Assembly (NCBI RefSeq): GCF_046600735.1
Contig: NZ_JBJMAW010000015.1
Location: 1-64,000 of the forward strand
From: Novilysobacter_A longmucuonensis
GTDB lineage: Bacteria; Pseudomonadota; Gammaproteobacteria; Xanthomonadales; Xanthomonadaceae
Direction of reading: 5' to 3'
Length of the DNA: 64,000 bases
The position numbers and the translations under genes were made by a program. The notes under the pieces are model-generated. The model did no database searches. It was not told where the DNA came from and was given only the letters and a program-made list of their open reading frames with translations. Of the stretch, positions 1 through 7,020 are shown one piece after another; position 1 is the first letter of the stretch, and every line of letters starts with the position of its first letter.

Positions 1-408
1 CTCGCGCCGGCTGCCGCGCAACGCGGCGATGCGGTCGCCGTCGCGCGCCGCGACCCAGGCCGCGATCGCGCCCGCGCGGGCCGCCTGCACCGATTTGAAG
101 CGCACCCGGGTGCCGAAGTACAGCGCCGGCGCGGTGTCGGCGACGATCAGCGTCAGGCGCTCGCGTTCGGCCTGGAACAGCTTGGTGTGAGCCTGGCCGG
201 TGCGCGCGGTCAGGCGCCAGTCGATGTGCCGGGCATCGTCGCCGGCGACGTATTCGCGGGATTCGGCGTATTCCATGCCGCGCCCGCGCAAGGGCGACAG
301 CGCATGCCCGCTCACGCCATGGCGGCCGAGCCGGGCGCTGCGGCGGCCGCTGGCCAGCGCGCGCAGGCCGACGAGCTCGGACAGGGTCGGAGTAACACCG
401 TCGGTCAT
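1..408 (-). CDS. DUF58 domain protein, N-terminal part (runs off the window)
   Basis: Reading the minus strand from the ATG at 408 gives 136 codons without a stop up to the window edge, so the C-terminus is missing. Residues 50-64 carry the DUF58 signature S-R-E-Y-V-A-G-D-D-A-R-H-I-D-W, followed by TART and an F-x-x-E-R-E tract. DUF58 proteins have a von Willebrand A-like region and are usually encoded beside a MoxR ATPase, as here, where the two act as a chaperone-like pair. The gene follows the MoxR gene on the same strand, but the 166-base gap holds an inverted repeat. Family call is firm; the target of the pair is unknown. Confidence 0.85.
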   Translation of the reverse strand, partial: MTDGVTPTLSELVGLRALASGRRSARLGRHGVSGHALSPLRGRGMEYAESREYVAGDDARHIDWRLTARTGQAHTKLFQAERERLTLIVADTAPALYFGTRVRFKSVQAARAGAIAAWVAARDGDRIAALRGSRRE

Positions 409-438
409 CGCGGCTACCCGGTGCGTGTAGGAGCGGCT

Positions 439-526
439 GTAGAGCCGAGCTTGCTCGGCTGCCCCGGCGTCGCAGCCGAAGCAATCCGGCTGACCGGGTG
501 TCGCAGCCGAGCAAGCTCGGCTCTAC
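439..526. repeat. inverted repeat pair of the GTAGAGCCGAG family
   Basis: GTAGAGCCGAGCTTGCTCGG at 439-458 is itself palindromic. It returns in reverse complement at 503-526, so each half can fold alone or the two can pair. It sits in the gap between the MoxR and DUF58 genes. Another copy is at 10434-10457 and a decayed half at about 47097-47119. Confidence 0.8.
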
Positions 527-574
527 GCGATCGGGTGACACACCCGGGCGCGCGGCCCTGATCATCATGGTGGC

Positions 575-1633
575 TCACGGCAGCGGCACCTTGGCCAGCA
601 GCTCGGTCACCAGCCGGTCGCCGTCCCAGCCTTCCGCCGTCGCCTCGTAGCTGGGCAGGATGCGGTGGCGCAGCACCTCGGGGGCGATCGCACGCACGTC
701 GTCCGGGGTCACGAAATCGCGACCGCCGAGCCAGGCATGCGCGCGTGCGCAGCGCTCCAGCGCGATCGAGCCGCGCGGGCTGGCGCCCCAAGCGATGCGC
801 CGGGCCAGCTCGGGGTCGTAGCGGGACGCGTCGCGCGAGGCCAGCACCAGCTCGATCAGGTAACGCTCCACTGCCGGCGCGACATGCAGCGCCAGCACGG
901 CCGCGCGTGCCGCGAACACGTCCTCCACCGGCATCCGGTGGACATTTGCCGGGCTCGGCTGCATCGCATCGCGGGCGCGTTCGCGCGCCAAGCGCAGGAT
1001 CTCGGCTTCTGCGTCGGCCTCCGGGTAGCCGATGCGCACGTGCATCAGGAAACGGTCGAGCTGCGCTTCGGGCAACGGAAACGTGCCCTCCTGCTCGATC
1101 GGGTTCTGCGTTGCCATCACCAGGAACAGCGGCGTCAACGGGTAGGTGGCGCGACCAACGGTGACCTGGCGCTCGCCCATGGCTTCCAGCAGTGCCGACT
1201 GCACCTTGGCCGGCGCGCGGTTGATCTCGTCGGCCAGCAGGATCGGGTGGAAGATCGGCCCGGGCTGGAACTCGAAGCGTCCGTCCTGCGGGCGCCAGAC
1301 CTCGGTGCCGGTCAGGTCGGCCGGCAGCAGGTCGGGGGTGAACTGGACCCGGGCGAAGTCGGCCTCCAGGCGCGCCGCCAACGCGCGGATCGCGCTGGTC
1401 TTGGCCAGCCCCGGCGCGCCCTCCACCAGCAGGTGCCCATCGGCGAGCAGCGCGATCAGCAGGCGTTCGATCAGCGCGGACTGGCCGACGATCTCGGCCG
1501 ACAGGGCATCGCGCAGCTCGCTAAAGGCGTCGTGCAGGCGGGCAATGTCGCCAGAAGGGTTTTCGGTGGCTTGGCTTTCGGGCGCGCTGTCCATTCCTTT
1601 CCCGGCGTTGGTGTCCGGTCGATTTTGACCCAT
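575..1633 (-). CDS. MoxR-family AAA+ ATPase
   Basis: The 352-residue protein has Walker A G-A-P-G-L-A-K-T at residues 72-79, a Walker B LADEINR segment near 130, and the family motifs QNPIEQEGTFPLPEAQLDRF and SPRGSIALERCARAHA. MoxR ATPases are cytoplasmic AAA+ proteins thought to help mature or insert partner proteins together with DUF58/VWA proteins. The DUF58 gene follows on the same strand. An internal ATG at 1594 preceded by a purine-rich AAAGGA is a possible alternative start, because the first 13 residues look poorly conserved. Confidence 0.92.
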   Translation of the reverse strand: MGQNRPDTNAGKGMDSAPESQATENPSGDIARLHDAFSELRDALSAEIVGQSALIERLLIALLADGHLLVEGAPGLAKTSAIRALAARLEADFARVQFTPDLLPADLTGTEVWRPQDGRFEFQPGPIFHPILLADEINRAPAKVQSALLEAMGERQVTVGRATYPLTPLFLVMATQNPIEQEGTFPLPEAQLDRFLMHVRIGYPEADAEAEILRLARERARDAMQPSPANVHRMPVEDVFAARAAVLALHVAPAVERYLIELVLASRDASRYDPELARRIAWGASPRGSIALERCARAHAWLGGRDFVTPDDVRAIAPEVLRHRILPSYEATAEGWDGDRLVTELLAKVPLP

Positions 1634-1717
1634 CTGGTCGCGCTGCGTTCAACCGTGTCGCTGCGGCGTTCAGCGTCCGGCTCCGGCAGCACCGATAGCA
1701 CCGGCCGCCAACGCAAC

Positions 1718-1735
1718 GGGGGCCCGAAGGCCCCC
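1718..1735 (-). terminator. probable transcription terminator of the pil operon
   Basis: GGGGGCC and GGCCCCC form a perfect 7-bp stem with a 4-base loop, 26 bases past the pilQ stop codon. The U-tract that would follow on the minus strand is weak, so this may instead be an mRNA-protecting hairpin. Confidence 0.5.
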
Positions 1736-1760
1736 GCTGCACTCATCTGCGGTGCCTGGC

Positions 1761-3767
1761 TCAGTCGCGTTGCGCGACCCGCAGCACCTTCGGCGTCACC
1801 ATGATCAGCAGCTCGGCCTTCTGATTGCTGCTGCCCTTGTTCTTGAACAGGTTGCCCAGGAACGGGATGTCGCCGAGGAACGGTACCTTGGTCACGTCGT
1901 CGCGAGTGCTGAACTCATAAACGCCGCCGATCACCACGGTCTGGCCATCCTCGACCAACACCGCGGTGTTGACCGAGCGCTTGCTGATCTGCGGAACGTC
2001 GCCGATGCCGGTGCTGATGAAACCCTCGATCTCGTCCTTGTTGACCAGCAGGTTGAGGAAGACCCGGCCGTCGTTGGTGATCGTCGGGGTGACCCTCATC
2101 TCCAGCAGCACGTCCTTGAACTCCACGGTCGGCGTCGGCACGCTGCCCGCCGTTGCCGGCCGGATCGTGACGTATCCGACCTCCTGGCCCTGGGTGATGA
2201 TCGCCTCACGCTGGTTGCTGGTGACGATGCGCGGGTTGGAAATCACTTCGCCGCGACCCTGCTCCTGCATCGCCGACAGTTCGACGTCGAGCAGGTAACC
2301 GGCGTTGAGGATCGACAGCGCGACCGCACCGGCGGGGTTGGCGACCGGCAGGTTGGTCATCAGCGAACGCGAGATGGTGTCCAGGCCACGCGGATTGTCG
2401 TTGATGTTGACCGCGTTGCCGCGATCGATCGCGTTCTGCGCCGAAGCGTTGGTATCGCCGCCGAAGCCGATCGAACTGCGGTCGCCCGGATCACCGCTGG
2501 CGCCGCTGATGCCGAACTTGGCGCCGAGTTCGCGCGAGAAGGTCTCAGTGGCGATCACCACGCGGGCCTCGATGATCACCTGGTCCACCGGCCGGTCGAT
2601 CACGCTGATGAGCTCCCTCATCTGCTCGATCTTCTTCGGGATGTCGCTGATCATCAGCGTGTTGGTGCGCTCGTCGGCGACCAGTCGCCCGCGCGGCGAG
2701 AGGAACCCTCCCCCTTCATTGCCGCCACCCGCGCCGCCACCGGCGCCACCGCCGCTGCCGCCGACGCCCTTGGCCTCGGTCAGCGCTTCATAGATTTGGG
2801 TGGCGTTGTGATAGTTGATCTGCACGTACTCGGTGACCAGGTCGACGCGGTTGTCCAATGCAATGCGCGCGTCTTCCCGGGCCTGTTCGAACTGGGCGAT
2901 TTCGGTCTGCGGCGCGATCCAGACGACATTGCCGCTGCGGCGCTTGTCGAGCCCCTTGGCCCGCAGCACGATGTCCAGCGCCTGGTCCCACGGCACGTTG
3001 ATCAGCCGCAGAGTGACGTTGCCCGTCACCGTATCGGAGGCCACCACGTTGAGGTTGGACTCCTCCGCGATCAGCTGCAGCACCGTGCGCACCGGCACGT
3101 CCTGGAAGTTGAACGTGACCGGACGGCCGCTGTAGGCGCGCTCACCCGGGGTGTCGCCGCTCGCGGCGATGTCTGCCTCGGCGCCTTCGTCCGAGCGCGC
3201 CGCGGTGGCGGTGCTGGCGCGCGGCACGATCTCCACGATGTACTCGTTGCCGGTCTGGTAGGCCATGGATTCGAACTCGCCGCGGGTATCGAGCACCAGC
3301 TGCGTGCCGGTCCCGGCGGGACGGGCGTCGATGCGCTGCACCGGAGTCGCGAAGTCAGCCACGTTCAGCGGGCGCTGCAGGCTTTCGGGCAGCGCCGCGT
3401 TGCCGACGTCGATGGTCACCCGCGAGCCCCGCGTGCGCAGGTCGGGAGCAGCGCCCTCGCCGGTGAAGTTGATGATCAGCCGGCCGGCACCGTCATCGCC
3501 GCGCTTGAAGTCGATCTTCGATATCGAGATCGCGCCCGGCAGTTGCTTGGCCGGATCGAAGCTGGACGCCGGTGCCGCCTGAGCGATCAAGACCGGCACG
3601 AAGGTGCCCGATGTCACGGCCTGCGGGCCGGGCGCGGCGGCGTGCACGGCGCTGAAGGCCGCCAGGGTGCCGACCGCCAGCCCCAGCCCTGCGATGCGCA
3701 GGAGCGGGCTTGACAGGAGCAAGGGGCGCCCGGCGGGCCGCGTACGTGTAGCGTTGAATACGGTCAT
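1761..3767 (-). CDS. pilQ: type IV pilus secretin PilQ
   Basis: Forms the outer-membrane channel through which the type IV pilus leaves the cell. The chosen ATG at 3767 has GGGGGA about 8 bases upstream; reading further to a TTG at 3782 would swallow that ribosome site. Residues 1-40 form a signal peptide ending near A-V-H-A-A-A. An AMIN domain follows, which binds peptidoglycan, then an STN/N0 domain (FNFQDVPVRTVLQLIAEES), an N1 domain, and the secretin core ending in TAVLVEDGQTVVIGG and LLIMVTPKVL. A glycine-rich stretch interrupts the N-domain near residues 335-355. Only one AMIN domain is evident. It is the last gene of pilMNOPQ. Confidence 0.96.
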   Translation of the reverse strand: MTVFNATRTRPAGRPLLLSSPLLRIAGLGLAVGTLAAFSAVHAAAPGPQAVTSGTFVPVLIAQAAPASSFDPAKQLPGAISISKIDFKRGDDGAGRLIINFTGEGAAPDLRTRGSRVTIDVGNAALPESLQRPLNVADFATPVQRIDARPAGTGTQLVLDTRGEFESMAYQTGNEYIVEIVPRASTATAARSDEGAEADIAASGDTPGERAYSGRPVTFNFQDVPVRTVLQLIAEESNLNVVASDTVTGNVTLRLINVPWDQALDIVLRAKGLDKRRSGNVVWIAPQTEIAQFEQAREDARIALDNRVDLVTEYVQINYHNATQIYEALTEAKGVGGSGGGAGGGAGGGNEGGGFLSPRGRLVADERTNTLMISDIPKKIEQMRELISVIDRPVDQVIIEARVVIATETFSRELGAKFGISGASGDPGDRSSIGFGGDTNASAQNAIDRGNAVNINDNPRGLDTISRSLMTNLPVANPAGAVALSILNAGYLLDVELSAMQEQGRGEVISNPRIVTSNQREAIITQGQEVGYVTIRPATAGSVPTPTVEFKDVLLEMRVTPTITNDGRVFLNLLVNKDEIEGFISTGIGDVPQISKRSVNTAVLVEDGQTVVIGGVYEFSTRDDVTKVPFLGDIPFLGNLFKNKGSSNQKAELLIMVTPKVLRVAQRD

Positions 3768-3783
3768 CGTGCTATCCCCCAAT

Positions 3784-4338
3784 TCATTGATCTTCTAACG
3801 CGACGGTGGCCGGACGTTCCAGCCAGCCACCCGCGCCGTCCGGCACCAGTTCCACCAACTCGATGCGGTCTTCGGCCACGGCAGTCACGCGGCCGTCGCT
3901 CTGACCCATGTACGCACCGGGTCGCACCCGGTAAGTCACCCGGTCGGGCGCCATCACCAGCGCCACCGTGCCGGCGCCACGTCCCAGCGTGCCGACCATG
4001 TCCAGGCTGTCGAGCGGAAACTGCTCCAGCGTCTGCTTGCGCCGGCCCGCGTCGGGACGCGGCCCGCTGCCGTTGCCCCGGTCGGTGAAGGCGCGGCTGA
4101 ACGGGTCGCGAAGGGCGTGCGCGGCGTATTCGAAGGTTTCGAACTGCTGCATCACCGGCAGCGGATCCAGTGGCGGTGCCGGACGCGCCTTGGTCTCGGC
4201 GGTCCATTTTTCGAGGTTGGGCGCGTCACCGGGCGTGCTGCTGATGCTCCGTGAGCAGCCGGCCAGCGCGGCCAGCAGCGTCGCGGCCAACATCAGGCGC
4301 ACCACTAGCGGACCGCGACGCAAAGTCATGTCATGCAT
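3784..4338 (-). CDS. pilP: type IV pilus inner-membrane lipoprotein PilP
   Basis: The 184-residue protein begins with a lipoprotein signal whose lipobox L-A-G-C puts the acylated cysteine at residue 28. PilP links the PilN/PilO dimer in the inner membrane to the N0 domain of PilQ. The C-terminal half contains FPLDSLDMVGTL and YRVRPGAYMGQSDGRVTAV, typical of the PilP beta-sandwich. The ATG at 4338 is 6 bases after GGGGGAG, which favours it over the ATG three codons downstream. The gene starts right after the pilO stop and ends 16 bases before pilQ, so it is within one transcript. Confidence 0.95.
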   Translation of the reverse strand: MHDMTLRRGPLVVRLMLAATLLAALAGCSRSISSTPGDAPNLEKWTAETKARPAPPLDPLPVMQQFETFEYAAHALRDPFSRAFTDRGNGSGPRPDAGRRKQTLEQFPLDSLDMVGTLGRGAGTVALVMAPDRVTYRVRPGAYMGQSDGRVTAVAEDRIELVELVPDGAGGWLERPATVALEDQ

Positions 4339-4339
4339 C

Positions 4340-4999
4340 TCAGGCTCCCCCCTTTCCGGCGTCCGCGCCTTCCTGCAGGTCCATTTCCTCTTCGTCCAGA
4401 TAACGATAGGTCTTTACCGTACCGGCGAGTTCCAGCGAGCTGTTGGCGGTGATCGGCGTGTCCCCGCCGCCCCGGGGCTGCAGCGAGATGTCATGCATGG
4501 TCATGATCACCACCCGCGGCAGCGACGCGACGCCGCTGACGAAACTGCCGAACTGGTGGTAGCTGCCCACCATCCGCAGCGAGATCGGCTTCTCGGCGTA
4601 GAACTCCTTGGGTTCCTCCGGACCGGGCTGGAACAGCTCGTTGCTGATGCCGGTGGCCAGTGCGGTCTGCGAGATGTCGACGATCAGGTCGGGCATCTCG
4701 GTCTTGCTGGGCAACTGCCGCAGCATCTGCTGCAGCTGCTGCTCCATCTGCGCGAGTTGCTGCTTGAGCGGCTCCAGGTTGGCAGCGCGGCCCTGCTTGG
4801 TTTCGAACTCGGCGCGCAGTTCGGCCTCCTGGCGCTCCAGTCCCGCCAGCTGCTCGCGCTTGTCGCTTACGAACAGCCACCAGGCCAGGCCGATGATCAC
4901 CAGCCCGAGGATGACGCAGAAGCCGATCTTGGCCCGCTGCGGCCAGCCGCCGATGTTGTTGAAGTCCAGTTCCCGCAGGGAGATCTTTTTCTGGCTCAC
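4340..4999 (-). CDS. pilO: type IV pilus alignment protein PilO
   Basis: This 219-residue bitopic protein has a short cytoplasmic N-terminus, one membrane helix at about residues 24-45 (IGFCVILGLVIIGLAWW), then a long coiled coil and a ferredoxin-like periplasmic domain. PilO pairs with PilN through these parts and holds PilP. The start overlaps the end of pilN by four bases (ATGA), so the two are translationally coupled. Length and topology are normal for the family. Confidence 0.95.
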   Translation of the reverse strand: MSQKKISLRELDFNNIGGWPQRAKIGFCVILGLVIIGLAWWLFVSDKREQLAGLERQEAELRAEFETKQGRAANLEPLKQQLAQMEQQLQQMLRQLPSKTEMPDLIVDISQTALATGISNELFQPGPEEPKEFYAEKPISLRMVGSYHQFGSFVSGVASLPRVVIMTMHDISLQPRGGGDTPITANSSLELAGTVKTYRYLDEEEMDLQEGADAGKGGA

Positions 5000-5742
5000 G
5001 ACGCTGCTCCTGTAGCGAGGACCGGGGCCGGCGCGGCCGCTGCCGGCACGGCCGCTGGGGCTGCATCCCCCGGCGCCGCGGTGGCCCCGGCGCCGATGGC
5101 GCTCTGGGTCGCAGGGTCGGTCCCGGGCTCGGGGGTTGCGCCCTCGGGCATCGCGTCCGGCTCGTCGGGAATGCCGTCACCGTCTCTGTCGACCGGCGCG
5201 TTCGGGTTGGCCAGCTTGACCTGCAGCGTGAATCGGTAGGGCAGGCCCTTGTCCTGGCCGGCCGCTTCGATGATCGCCAGCTCCGGGCTGGTCAGCCAGC
5301 CCGAACCCTCCAGGTTGCGCATGTAGGTACTGACACGCGCGTTGGACTGGGCGCGGCCGTTCAGCGTCAGGATCTGGTCGTCCTGCCTGATCGATGTCAG
5401 CACCGCCCCGTCGGGAATGGTCCGCACCAGCGAATCGAACAGATGGACCATCTGCGAACGGTTGGCCTGCAGCTGCTCGATGACTTCCTTGCGCGCCAGC
5501 AGCCGCGACTTCTGCCGATCGAGCTCGTCGATCTCGGCGATCGCCTTGTCGACCTCGGCAATCTCCGCCTGCAGGAATGCGTTGCGCTCGTTCTGGCCTT
5601 CGATCTGGCCGTTGTGGTAGCTGATGATCAGGAAAGCCAGCGCGATCGCAGCGACCAGCGACAGCCCGAGCATCTTGGCGAAGTCCTTCTGGCGCTGCTT
5701 GCGTCGCTCGGCGCGCCAGGGAAGCAGGTTGATCCTTGCCAT
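4996..5742 (-). CDS. pilN: type IV pilus alignment protein PilN
   Basis: Starting at the ATG at 5742, the protein opens M-A-R-I-N-L-L-P-W-R, the conserved segment of PilN that docks into the PilM groove, so the upstream codons are not used. The start overlaps the pilM stop (TGATG) and has GAGGAGC upstream. One membrane helix at about residues 24-43 is followed by a coiled coil and a PilO-like fold. The C-terminal 60 residues form an Ala/Pro-rich tail with D-R-D-G-D-G-I-P-D-E-P-D, which looks like a calcium-binding loop and is not part of the core fold. Confidence 0.95.
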   Translation of the reverse strand: MARINLLPWRAERRKQRQKDFAKMLGLSLVAAIALAFLIISYHNGQIEGQNERNAFLQAEIAEVDKAIAEIDELDRQKSRLLARKEVIEQLQANRSQMVHLFDSLVRTIPDGAVLTSIRQDDQILTLNGRAQSNARVSTYMRNLEGSGWLTSPELAIIEAAGQDKGLPYRFTLQVKLANPNAPVDRDGDGIPDEPDAMPEGATPEPGTDPATQSAIGAGATAAPGDAAPAAVPAAAAPAPVLATGAAS

Positions 5743-6800
5743 CAGTCGAAGCTCCTCAGGGCGAGGCCGCACGCAATGAGCAGGGCCGGTGCGTCCTGGG
5801 CCAGTGCATGGGCCTGGACGCGTGGGCCGAGCGTCATGTGCGCCAGCGGGTTGGCCACCATAGTCGGCACGCCCAGCTGCTCCTCGATCATCTGCGCGAT
5901 GCCCGGGATCGCGGCGCAGCCGCCGGCGATCACGATCTGGTCGACGCGGTTGAACTCGCTGCCGGCGTAGAAGAACTGCAACAGGCGGCTGACCTGCTGG
6001 ACCATGGCTTCCTTGAACGGCTCCAGCACTTCGGCTTCGTAACTCTCCGGCAACCCGCCCTGACGCTTGGCAAGGCCGGCCTCCTCGTAGCTCAAGCCAT
6101 AGCGGCGCATCACCTCGTCGGTGAGCTGCTTGCCGCCGAAAACCTGTTCGCGGCTGTACAGGCTGCGACCGTTGCGCAGCACGTTCAGCGTGGTCATGGT
6201 GGCGCCCGAATCGATCAGCGCTACGACGCCATCGGGCGTCACGTTGAGCTGGTCGGCGAGCAGCGCGAATGCGTTCTCGATCGCGAACGCCTCCACGTCC
6301 ATCACCCTCGGGATCAATCCCCCGAGCTCCAGCGCCGAGGCTCGGACCTCGACGTTCTCGGCGCGCGAGGCCGCCAGCAGGACCTGCACCGACTCGGCAC
6401 TGTTGGGCATCGGCCCGAGCACCTCGAAGTCGAGGTTCACTTCCTCGATCGGATACGGCACGTAATTCACCGCCTCCAGCTCGATCTGCGACTCCAGGTC
6501 GTCGTCGTCCAGATCGGCCGGCATCGGGATGACCTTGGTGATCACCGCCGAACCGGCGACGGCCGCGGCCGCATATTTGGCACGGCTGCCGGAGCGGGTC
6601 ACGGCGCGCTTGATCGCCTCGCCCACCGCTTCGGGCTCGACGATGTTCTTCTCGACGACCGCATTGGGTGGCAATGGCTCGACCGCGTAGTGCTCGACCC
6701 TGAAGCGGTTGCCCGCCCGCGAGAGCTGCAGCAGCTTGACGGCAGTCGAGCTGATATCCACACCGACCATGGCCGGCTGGCTTTTTGTGATGACACCCAC
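5742..6800 (-). CDS. pilM: type IV pilus actin-like ATPase PilM
   Basis: A GTG at 6800 preceded by GGGGAG gives a 352-residue protein beginning V-G-V-I-T-K-S-Q-P, as in other xanthomonad PilM proteins; the open frame continuing to 7130 has no coding character. PilM is a cytoplasmic actin-fold protein (VGVDISSTAVKLLQLSR, ALIDSGATMTTLNVL, VIAGGCAAIPGIAQMIEE) that binds ATP and the PilN N-terminus and links the alignment complex to the pilus motors. It is the first gene of pilMNOPQ and is divergent from the PBP1a gene. Confidence 0.95.
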   Translation of the reverse strand: MGVITKSQPAMVGVDISSTAVKLLQLSRAGNRFRVEHYAVEPLPPNAVVEKNIVEPEAVGEAIKRAVTRSGSRAKYAAAAVAGSAVITKVIPMPADLDDDDLESQIELEAVNYVPYPIEEVNLDFEVLGPMPNSAESVQVLLAASRAENVEVRASALELGGLIPRVMDVEAFAIENAFALLADQLNVTPDGVVALIDSGATMTTLNVLRNGRSLYSREQVFGGKQLTDEVMRRYGLSYEEAGLAKRQGGLPESYEAEVLEPFKEAMVQQVSRLLQFFYAGSEFNRVDQIVIAGGCAAIPGIAQMIEEQLGVPTMVANPLAHMTLGPRVQAHALAQDAPALLIACGLALRSFD

Positions 6801-6853
6801 TGTTTTTCTCCCCTTGCCACAGACGCTTACGCGTACTTTGTGCAGCCCCGTCT

Positions 6854-6882
6854 TAAATAACGGACTTTTCCAAGGCTGGCAA
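6854..6882 (-). promoter_or_regulatory. candidate sigma-70 promoter of pilMNOPQ
   Basis: On the minus strand TTGCCA and TATTTA are separated by exactly 17 bases, about 54 bases upstream of the pilM GTG. The -10 hexamer matches the consensus at only three positions, so this is a candidate only. Confidence 0.35.
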
Positions 6883-6976
6883 CCATTTCGTTCATGATTT
6901 GCCGACCGATGCGATTCGCCTGAACGACTGTGCCCCCACGAGACGCCGTCCCCAAAGTCGGCTCGCGCCGCTCCTC

Positions 6977-6982
6977 TATACT
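6977..6982 (+). promoter_or_regulatory. candidate -10 element for the PBP1a gene
   Basis: TATACT is a near-consensus -10 hexamer placed 38 bases before the ATG at 7021. No good -35 hexamer is seen 16-18 bases upstream. Confidence 0.4.
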
Positions 6983-7020
6983 CCACGTCATCATCACCCG
7001 CAATCGGATTTCGAACACTG

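Noticed and set aside
1752..3713. 653-codon plus-strand frame opposite pilQ
   Set aside because: Same reason: it is the complement of the secretin gene, with no recognisable domain.
3767..3782. TTG start five codons upstream for PilQ
   Set aside because: It would place the ribosome-binding GGGGGA inside the coding region; the ATG at 3767 has ideal spacing.
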